This document shows, piece by piece, positions 7,522 to 13,458 of a stretch of DNA of 24,631 nt. Both the position numbers and the translations under genes were made by a program. Under the pieces are notes generated by a model. That model was not told where the DNA came from. It saw nothing but the letters and a program-made list of their open reading frames with translations, and made no database searches. Location of the stretch: contig NZ_JAJBUX010000031.1 of assembly GCF_020860125.1 (NCBI RefSeq), positions 1-24,631 on the forward strand. Direction: 5' to 3'. Position 1 is the first letter of the stretch. The number at the start of each line of letters is the position of its first letter. The stretch is from Cloacibacillus sp. (GTDB lineage: Bacteria > Synergistota > Synergistia > Synergistales > Synergistaceae).

Positions 7522-7995
7522 ATGCTGTTTCTATGGACGACGACAAAACTTGGTAAGATCTGGATAGACGGCGACGCGATAAAGCTTATCATATCGAAGC
7601 GCCTCCCGCAGGAGTTCTACGTGCAGGAGGTATCGTTTATCGGTGAGAAGAACCTTCTTAACGCCTATATCGCGGCGCCCGAAGACGTTGATTTTGATAC
7701 GAAGGCCACGCTCGAGGAGCGCTTCGGAGGCATATTCAACAAGTCAGGCATTGCGGTACAGCTGAACTGGGTCAATATCGCCCCGCAGGATAATAAAAAG
7801 ACGACTCCGGTGTGGATGCTGCCGCTTTTCTGGGCCGCCGCCGCCGCCGGTATTACGGCGCTCTTCCACATGGGGATCAAGGGGATACTTTGGTCCATCT
7901 TCTCCGCCGTGGTCGGCTACGGCGTTGCCTGGATACTGATTACGGACGACGGACAGCGGCAGATAGCGGCGTTGAAAGAACATTTCAGGAGATGA
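7522..7995 (+). CDS. Unknown two-helix membrane protein with a small N-terminal soluble domain
   Basis: 157 residues if begun at ATG 7522; an in-frame GTG at 7513 is the alternative, but GAGAGG at 7505-7510 is too close to it. Residues 1-90 form a mixed alpha/beta segment. Its opening GKIWIDGDAIKLII resembles the start of the Asp23 domain (GKVRISEDVIAQLA) coded just upstream. Two likely transmembrane helices follow, about 96-115 (rich in alanine) and 120-140, with a short basic C-terminal tail (KEHFRR). I do not recognise the family. By analogy with AmaP, which anchors Asp23 to the membrane in Staphylococcus, an Asp23-anchoring role is conceivable, but this is inference from position and a weak sequence echo. 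nusB follows 4 bases after its stop. Confidence 0.7.
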   Translation: MLFLWTTTKLGKIWIDGDAIKLIISKRLPQEFYVQEVSFIGEKNLLNAYIAAPEDVDFDTKATLEERFGGIFNKSGIAVQLNWVNIAPQDNKKTTPVWMLPLFWAAAAAGITALFHMGIKGILWSIFSAVVGYGVAWILITDDGQRQIAALKEHFRR

Positions 7996-7999
7996 TTTT

Positions 8000-8539
8000 T
8001 TGGTGATGTCCCGTATGGCGCGGCTGCGCCACAGGGCGCGCGAGGTCGCGCTGCAGCTGATATATATGCTTGACATGAGACCCGAGACCCCGCCGCAGGA
8101 GGCGCTGGAGCTTCTTCCCGCCGACGAGGCCCTCGAACTCTTCAGCGCGGAACTCGCGGATGAGGGCGCGGAATCTCCGGATAAAAAGAAGTTCCCCTCG
8201 GTATCCGCTTTCGACCTCTCTCTCTCGGAGTCTGAGCGGGACGAGGTGCTGGCCTACGCAACGGAGCTCTTCCGCGGCGTGCGCAGCAACAGCGTGAAGA
8301 TCGAGGACATTATCCGCGTGAATATGGAGAGTAAATGGCGTCCCGAGAGGCTGGTCGCGATCGATAAGGCGGTTATATCGCTGGCCCTCTATGAGGGGAT
8401 CATCGCGCAGAGCGTCCCGGTGAACGTAGCGATATCCGAGGCGGTGGAGATCGCCAAGGCCTTCGGCACGGAGGAGTCCGGCCGTTTTGTGAACGGAGTG
8501 CTCGGACGCATAGTGCGCAGCGATAATGAACGCGAATAA
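8000..8539 (+). CDS. nusB: Transcription antitermination factor NusB
   Basis: 179 residues counted from TTG 8000. GTG 8003 and ATG 8006 are in frame and cannot be excluded; the ribosome-binding site AGGAGATGA at 7987-7995 spaces best with TTG or GTG. The N-terminal RHRAREVALQLIYMLD and C-terminal PVNVAISEAVEIAKAFGTEE...FVNGVLGRIV are typical NusB. An insert of about 25 residues around 45-70 (acidic, then KKKF) makes it longer than E. coli NusB (139). With NusE (S10), NusB binds boxA RNA and prevents premature termination of rRNA operons. It overlaps xseA by 14 bases. The gene lies downstream of a strong terminator, so it may depend on read-through for expression. Confidence 0.94.
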   Translation: MVMSRMARLRHRAREVALQLIYMLDMRPETPPQEALELLPADEALELFSAELADEGAESPDKKKFPSVSAFDLSLSESERDEVLAYATELFRGVRSNSVKIEDIIRVNMESKWRPERLVAIDKAVISLALYEGIIAQSVPVNVAISEAVEIAKAFGTEESGRFVNGVLGRIVRSDNERE

Positions 8540-9761
8540 GAACAATATCGTAACGGTAGATGAGATGACGGCTTCCGTGAGGGAGGCGCTCTTTCGCGAG
8601 CCGTCGCTGCAGAATCTCTCCGTGCGCGGAGAGCTGCTAGGCTTTAAGCTTCACACCAGCGGACACGCCTATTTTACGCTGCTCGGCGCGAACTCCCGCG
8701 TCGCCTGCGTGCTCTTCCGCTCTTACGCGAACTCGGTGCTGGTCTGGCCGAAGGACGGCGACGAGGTGCTTGTCCGCGGTAAGATAGACGTCTACGGCGC
8801 GCGCGGCTCCTATCAGATATACGCGACGACGCTGCTGCCGCTCGGAGCGGGCGCGAAGGCGCGCGCGAAAGAGGCGCTGCGGCTGCGCCTGGAGCAGGAG
8901 GGGGTATTTGACCCCCGTCTTAAGAGGCCGTTGCCGCGTTACCCGGAACGGGTCGCCGTTATCACCTCGCCGACCGGCGCGGCGCTTCAGGATATTTTAA
9001 AGCTTCACTCGCTCCGCTTTCCCTGCGCGGAGCTGATCGTCATTCCCAGCCTTATGCAGGGACTCGGAGCTCCCGAAGAGATTGTGCGCGCCTTTGAATT
9101 GGCGCGGCGTATCCCCGGCCTCTCCTGTGTGATGCTTGCGCGCGGCGGCGGAAACCGCGACGATCTGGACATTTTTGACAACGAGTTCGTCGTGCGCGCG
9201 ATAAGGCTCTCGCCCGTTCCCGTGATTACGGGGCTGGGCCACCAGATAGACAGCACTCTCGCCGATATGGCCGCCGACGCGGCGGCTCCCACGCCCTCGG
9301 GGGCGGCGGAGCGGCTCTTCCCCGACGGCCGCGCGCTGGAGGCGGCGCTGCTGAACGCGGCGCGCAATATGCGCGGACGGCTGGAGGCGCGCATTGGCTT
9401 TATGGATAAGAATATCGCCGCCGCTAAGGGGCGTCTTGACCGGGATATCGTCAGAGGCCATCTGCAGCCCGCCGTGGACTTTACAGCGCGGGCGGCGCTC
9501 TCCGCCGACAACGCGATATCCAAGAGGCTGCGGGAGGAGTGCGCCGGGCTCGCGGCCTTCGCCGCGAGGCTCGCGAACCTTTCGCCGCTCGCGCTGCTGG
9601 CGAAGGGCTACAGCATCTGCGCCGACATCTCCGGCGCTGTGATCCGTTCGGCGGCTTCGATGAAGGCCGGCGATACCGTGAAGATCATCATGAACGACGG
9701 CAGCGCCGAGGCAGTTGTGAAAGAAGTTTCCCACAAACCTTTTTTCGGGGAGGCAAAATAA
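8526..9761 (+). CDS. xseA: Exodeoxyribonuclease VII large subunit
   Basis: 411 residues, somewhat shorter than E. coli XseA (456). The N-terminal OB-fold (LQNLSVRGELLGFKLHTSGHAYFTL) is followed by the catalytic exonuclease VII domain, with RVAVITSPTGAALQDIL, the glycine-rich ARGGGNRDDLDIFD and TGLGHQIDSTLADMAAD. A helical region leads to the C-terminal LAKGYSICAD...AGDTVKIIMNDG. The enzyme degrades single-stranded DNA from both ends and normally requires many copies of the small subunit XseB. No xseB is present: mtnA begins one base after the stop codon. The start overlaps the nusB end by 14 bases, consistent with coupled translation. Confidence 0.95.
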   Translation: MNANKNNIVTVDEMTASVREALFREPSLQNLSVRGELLGFKLHTSGHAYFTLLGANSRVACVLFRSYANSVLVWPKDGDEVLVRGKIDVYGARGSYQIYATTLLPLGAGAKARAKEALRLRLEQEGVFDPRLKRPLPRYPERVAVITSPTGAALQDILKLHSLRFPCAELIVIPSLMQGLGAPEEIVRAFELARRIPGLSCVMLARGGGNRDDLDIFDNEFVVRAIRLSPVPVITGLGHQIDSTLADMAADAAAPTPSGAAERLFPDGRALEAALLNAARNMRGRLEARIGFMDKNIAAAKGRLDRDIVRGHLQPAVDFTARAALSADNAISKRLREECAGLAAFAARLANLSPLALLAKGYSICADISGAVIRSAASMKAGDTVKIIMNDGSAEAVVKEVSHKPFFGEAK

Positions 9762-9762
9762 G

Positions 9763-10794
9763 ATGCTGCCCGCGACGATAATATGGGAAGAGGGCCGGCT
9801 GCTGCTCCTTGACCAGCGGCAGCTTCCCCGCAGGACCGAGTATGTGACCTGCGAAAGCGCCGAAGAGACGGCGCGCGCGATAGAGAATATGACGGTCCGA
9901 GGCGCGCCCGCCATCGGGGTGGCCGCGGCCTACGGCCTTGTCCTCGCGCTCAAAGGCGAAGATTTCGCCGCGGCGGCGCGGCGGCTTGCCGGGACGCGCC
10001 CCACGGCGGTGAACCTCTTCTGGGCCATCAGGCGCATGGAGGCTCTTTGGCGCGCGAACGAGGATAAAAATAAAGATGAACTCTACCTCATCATGGAGAA
10101 AGAGGCAAAAAACATCCATGACGAGGATATCGAGATAAATAAAAGTATCGGCCGCTTCGGGCAGGAAGTACTGCCCGAGCGCGGCGCGGCGGTCACCCAC
10201 TGCAACGCGGGGGCGCTCGCGACGGCCGGTTACGGCACGGCGCTCGGAGTCTTCCGCGCCGCCGCCGAGGCGGGCAAGGAGATAAAGATCTACGCCGACG
10301 AGACGCGGCCGCGTCTGCAGGGCAGTTTGCTCACCGCCTACGAACTTCAGCGGGACGGCTTTGATGTGACGGTGATCACCGATTCGATGGCCGCCTTTCT
10401 CATGTCGCGCGTGAAGATCGACGCCGCCGTCACCGGCGCGGACCGCGTGGCGATGAACGGCGACGCCGCGAACAAGATCGGCACCTACAGCCTCGCGATC
10501 GCCGCGAAACGGCACGGCGTGCCCTTCTATATCGCCGCGCCGCTTTCCACCTTCGACACTGGCTGCGCCTCCGGCGCGGATATCCCGATCGAGGAGCGCG
10601 GCGGCGGGGAGGTGCGCGCCGTCGACGGCGTCGAGGTGGTGCCGGAGGAGATAAAGGTCTGGAATCCGGCCTTCGACGTTACGCCGAACGAACTTATCAC
10701 GGGGATCATTACGGAGCGCGGCATCATCCGCGCGCCGTTTGCCGAAAATATAAAAAATTTTTTCCGGGGAGGAAAAGGTAAAGATGAGGAATGA
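9763..10794 (+). CDS. mtnA: S-methyl-5-thioribose-1-phosphate isomerase
   Basis: 343 residues, family length. It converts methylthioribose-1-phosphate to methylthioribulose-1-phosphate in salvage of 5'-methylthioadenosine; some homologues also take 5-deoxyribose-1-phosphate. Visible signatures are NMTVRGAPAIGVAAAYG, the catalytic cysteine in THCNAGALAT (C147), KIYADETRPRLQG, the catalytic aspartate in TGADRVAMNGD (D227), NKIGTYSLAIAAK and the C-terminal NPAFDVTPNELITGIITE. The paralogous eIF2B-alpha-like proteins lack these catalytic positions, so isomerase is favoured. The start follows GGGGAGG about 10 bases upstream. It overlaps ahcY by 11 bases, tying it to the two following SAM by-product enzymes. 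Confidence 0.94.
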   Translation: MLPATIIWEEGRLLLLDQRQLPRRTEYVTCESAEETARAIENMTVRGAPAIGVAAAYGLVLALKGEDFAAAARRLAGTRPTAVNLFWAIRRMEALWRANEDKNKDELYLIMEKEAKNIHDEDIEINKSIGRFGQEVLPERGAAVTHCNAGALATAGYGTALGVFRAAAEAGKEIKIYADETRPRLQGSLLTAYELQRDGFDVTVITDSMAAFLMSRVKIDAAVTGADRVAMNGDAANKIGTYSLAIAAKRHGVPFYIAAPLSTFDTGCASGADIPIEERGGGEVRAVDGVEVVPEEIKVWNPAFDVTPNELITGIITERGIIRAPFAENIKNFFRGGKGKDEE

Positions 10795-12031
10795 ATTTAA
10801 GATCGCGGATATAAATCTCGCCCCCGAGGGGCACCGCCGGATGGAGTGGGCCTGGGAGTATATGCCCGTCCTGCGGCTGATAGCCGAGAAGGAGACTCCA
10901 GCGCAGCCGCTGGCCGGCGTGGTCGTCGGTACCTGCCTCCACCTTGAGGCCAAGACGGCCTGCCTGCTGAAGGTGCTCCACCAGCTTGGCGCGACTGTCG
11001 TTACGGCGGGCAGCAACCCGCTTTCGACGCAGGACCCGATATGCGCCGCGCTCGTTGAAGAGGGCGTCCACGTATTCAGCCGCCGCGGCATGAGCGCGGA
11101 GGAGTACAGCGAGAACCTTCGCGAGATGCTCAAGTGGGACCCGCAGGTGATCATCGACGACGGCGGCGACGTGGTCTCGATGATAATCGAGGAGCGCCGC
11201 GACCTGATAAAGAACATCCTCGGCGGCTGTGAAGAGACGACCACCGGCATCAAACGCCTCAAGGCGATGGCCGAGGAGGGCGTGCTGCCCTTCCCGATGC
11301 TTGCCGTCAACGATGCGCAGAGCAAACACCTCTTTGACAACCGTTACGGCACGGGGCAGTCGGTGTGGGACGCGATCCTGCGCACGACGAACCTTATCGT
11401 CGCTGGTAAAAACGTCGTCGTCTCCGGCTACGGCTGGTGCGGCAAGGGAACCGCGAAGAGGGCGGCGGGGCTCGGTGCGCGCGTCATCGTCGTCGAGGTC
11501 GATCCTCACCGCGCGCTTGAGGCGCTGATGGACGGTTTCGAGGTGATGGACATGAACGCCGCGAGCAGGGTCGGAGACGTTTTCATCACCGTCACGGGAA
11601 ATACGAAGGTTATCCGCCGCGAACATTTTGAGAATATGAAGGACGGCGTCCTGCTCGCGAACGCGGGCCACTTCGACGTGGAGGTCTATGTGCCCGACCT
11701 CCGTGAACTGGCCGTCGAAAGGCGTCAGCCGCGCGACAATATAGAGACATTCGTGACCGCAGACGGCCGCAGGCTTCACCTGCTCGGAGAGGGACGTCTC
11801 GTCAACCTCGCCGCCGGCGACGGCCACCCGGTAGAGATAATGGACCTCAGCTTCGCGATGCAGCTGCTTTCGTCGCTCTATATCGCGAACAACCGGCTGG
11901 AGCCGGGGCTTTACAACGTGCCGGAGGAGCTTGACCGGCGCATCGCGGAGCTCAAGCTCGAGTCTCTTGGGATAACGATCGAGAAGCTTACGCCGGAGCA
12001 GGAAGAATATATGGCGAGCTGGAGGGAATAG
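10784..12031 (+). CDS. ahcY: S-adenosyl/S-inosyl-homocysteine hydrolase, archaeal/Thermotoga type
   Basis: 415 residues, the short class; the C-terminal segment ending in KPxHYRY of longer bacterial and eukaryotic enzymes is absent. NAD-binding motif GYGWCGKG lies at 215-222. Other family signatures are IIDDGGD (123-129), VNDAQSKHLFDNRYGTGQS (175-193, with the expected K181 and D185), NAGHFDVEV (293-301) and NLAAGDGHPVEIMD. The family reversibly hydrolyses S-adenosylhomocysteine to homocysteine and adenosine. In Methanocaldococcus the homologue prefers S-inosylhomocysteine, produced by a deaminase related to the product of the next gene. Given that neighbour, the inosyl substrate is a real possibility here. 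The upstream gene overlaps by 11 bases, and the downstream gene begins one base after the stop. Confidence 0.92.
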   Translation: MRNEFKIADINLAPEGHRRMEWAWEYMPVLRLIAEKETPAQPLAGVVVGTCLHLEAKTACLLKVLHQLGATVVTAGSNPLSTQDPICAALVEEGVHVFSRRGMSAEEYSENLREMLKWDPQVIIDDGGDVVSMIIEERRDLIKNILGGCEETTTGIKRLKAMAEEGVLPFPMLAVNDAQSKHLFDNRYGTGQSVWDAILRTTNLIVAGKNVVVSGYGWCGKGTAKRAAGLGARVIVVEVDPHRALEALMDGFEVMDMNAASRVGDVFITVTGNTKVIRREHFENMKDGVLLANAGHFDVEVYVPDLRELAVERRQPRDNIETFVTADGRRLHLLGEGRLVNLAAGDGHPVEIMDLSFAMQLLSSLYIANNRLEPGLYNVPEELDRRIAELKLESLGITIEKLTPEQEEYMASWRE

Positions 12032-12032
12032 G

Positions 12033-13313
12033 ATGCAGAACCTTTACCGCGATGTGATCGTCTGGGACGGTGAATCGAAGGGCGCGCGCCGCTGCGACGT
12101 GCGCACCGAGGGGGCGGAGATCGTCGCCGTCGAACCGGCGGGGACCTTCCGCTACGGTTCGGCCTACGAGGGGCGCGGCAGGACGGCGCTGCTGCCCGGC
12201 TTCGTCAACGCCCACGGACACGCGGCGATGACGCTGCTGCGCGGCCTCGGCGAAGAGCTGCCTCTTATGGAGTGGCTTGAACAGCGGATCTGGCCGGTGG
12301 AGAACAAGCTCAACGGCGACCGCGTCTACACTGGTACGCAGCTGGCGGTCATGGAGATGCTCTCCACGGGAACGACCTGTTTCGCCGATATGTATTTCTT
12401 TATGGACCGGGTCGCCGAGGCGGCGCTGGTCAGCGGCATGAGGGCCGGCCTCTGCCGCGGCATCGTCGGCGGCGCTGACGGCGCGGAGAAGCTGGAGGAG
12501 AACCTTAAGCTCGCGAAGGACTATAACGGCGCGCAGGGGCTCGTGAGCGTACAGCTTGGCCCGCACGCACCATATACCGTCCCCTTTGAACTGATGAAGG
12601 ATATCGCCGACGCGGCGAAAGAGAACGACCTCGCCGTTCAGCTGCACTGGCTGGAGACGACGCGAGACTGGCCGCTCTCCGAGTCGTCGAAGAGTATGAC
12701 GCCCGAGGAGTTTCTTGAAAAGACCGGTATTTACAGTGCCAAACAGCTGCTCCTCGCGCACTGCGTCTGGATAGAGAAGGAAAGGCTGCCCTTCTACGCG
12801 CAGCCGAATATCACCGTGGCGCACAACCCTAAGAGCAACTGGAAGCTCGGCAGCGGCACCGCCCCCGTGGTGGATATGCAGAGGGCGGGCGTGAAGGTCG
12901 CCATCGGCTCCGACGGCGCTTCGAGCAACAACCGCCTCGACATGTGGGACGAGCTGCGTTTCGCCGCTCTCGCGCAGAAAGGGGCGAACATGGACCCGAC
13001 ACTGCTCTCCGCGGAAGACGCCCTGCGCATGGCGACGGTGAACGGCGCGCGTGCCCTCGGTTTTGAAAAGACGGGGCTTATCAAAGAGGGCTATACGGCG
13101 GACTTTATGCTGATAGACCTCGACCAGCCGCAGTATGTGGGCTGGGACTTTGATAATCTGCCGGGATATCTCGTCTACGCCGGTTCGTCGGCGGACGTCA
13201 GGACGACGGTCGTCGCGGGGGAGACGCTCTATCATATGGGGGCCTTCACGAAGATGGACGCTGAAAAGATCATGGCTGATGCCGGCGAGGTCAGAAGGTA
13301 TCTGACGGCCTAA
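12033..13313 (+). CDS. mtaD: MTA/SAH (5'-deoxyadenosine) deaminase, amidohydrolase family
   Basis: 426 residues. Zinc-dependent amidohydrolase of the ATZ/TRZ subgroup. Candidate metal and catalytic residues are HGH at 61-63 (FVNAHGHAAMTLLRG), H205 and E208 in HWLET, H243 in LAHCVW, and D294 in IGSDGASSNNRLDMWDEL. These align in order with those of the Thermotoga deaminase TM0936. Characterised members deaminate 5'-methylthioadenosine, S-adenosylhomocysteine or 5'-deoxyadenosine to the inosine analogues. Linkage to mtnA and ahcY fits that activity much better than chlorohydrolase, guanine deaminase or cytosine deaminase, the other functions in the family. It is the last gene of the run; a 145-base gap with a weak hairpin follows before alaS. 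Confidence 0.9.
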   Translation: MQNLYRDVIVWDGESKGARRCDVRTEGAEIVAVEPAGTFRYGSAYEGRGRTALLPGFVNAHGHAAMTLLRGLGEELPLMEWLEQRIWPVENKLNGDRVYTGTQLAVMEMLSTGTTCFADMYFFMDRVAEAALVSGMRAGLCRGIVGGADGAEKLEENLKLAKDYNGAQGLVSVQLGPHAPYTVPFELMKDIADAAKENDLAVQLHWLETTRDWPLSESSKSMTPEEFLEKTGIYSAKQLLLAHCVWIEKERLPFYAQPNITVAHNPKSNWKLGSGTAPVVDMQRAGVKVAIGSDGASSNNRLDMWDELRFAALAQKGANMDPTLLSAEDALRMATVNGARALGFEKTGLIKEGYTADFMLIDLDQPQYVGWDFDNLPGYLVYAGSSADVRTTVVAGETLYHMGAFTKMDAEKIMADAGEVRRYLTA

Positions 13314-13392
13314 ATCGCCATGGGCCTAAACCGGTTCTCGCGCCGCGGGCATATCCCGCTTGAGTGCCGGTGCCGGCAAAAAATATATCCAC

Positions 13393-13422
13393 TGTGAAAA
13401 CGGCGGAAAAATAGCTTATAAT
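13393..13422 (+). promoter_or_regulatory. Candidate promoter for alaS
   Basis: A perfect TATAAT at 13417-13422 in an AT-rich stretch; the best -35 is a weak TGTGAA at 13393-13398 (18-base spacer). Transcription would begin around 13430, giving a leader of ~30 bases. The rest of the 13314-13458 gap holds only a 5-bp hairpin (13345-13359) with no T-run. No T-box-like leader is possible in this space. Confidence 0.55.
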
Positions 13423-13458
13423 ACTTATTTAGTCTAACGATAATTGGGGGCAATCTTA

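Noticed and set aside
9688..11340. Long minus-strand open frame of 550 codons opposite xseA, mtnA and ahcY
   Set aside because: It lies antisense to three well-recognised genes, the translation has no family signature, and stop-poor antisense frames are expected in GC-rich DNA. The same holds for minus-strand frames at 10724-11827, 11988-13235, 15312-16544 and 23274-24584.
13345..13359. Possible terminator hairpin GCGGG/CCCGC after mtaD
   Set aside because: Only five base pairs and no T-run follows.
13423..13458. T-box or other riboswitch leader for alaS
   Set aside because: The leader after the TATAAT is only about 30 bases, far too short for a T-box.
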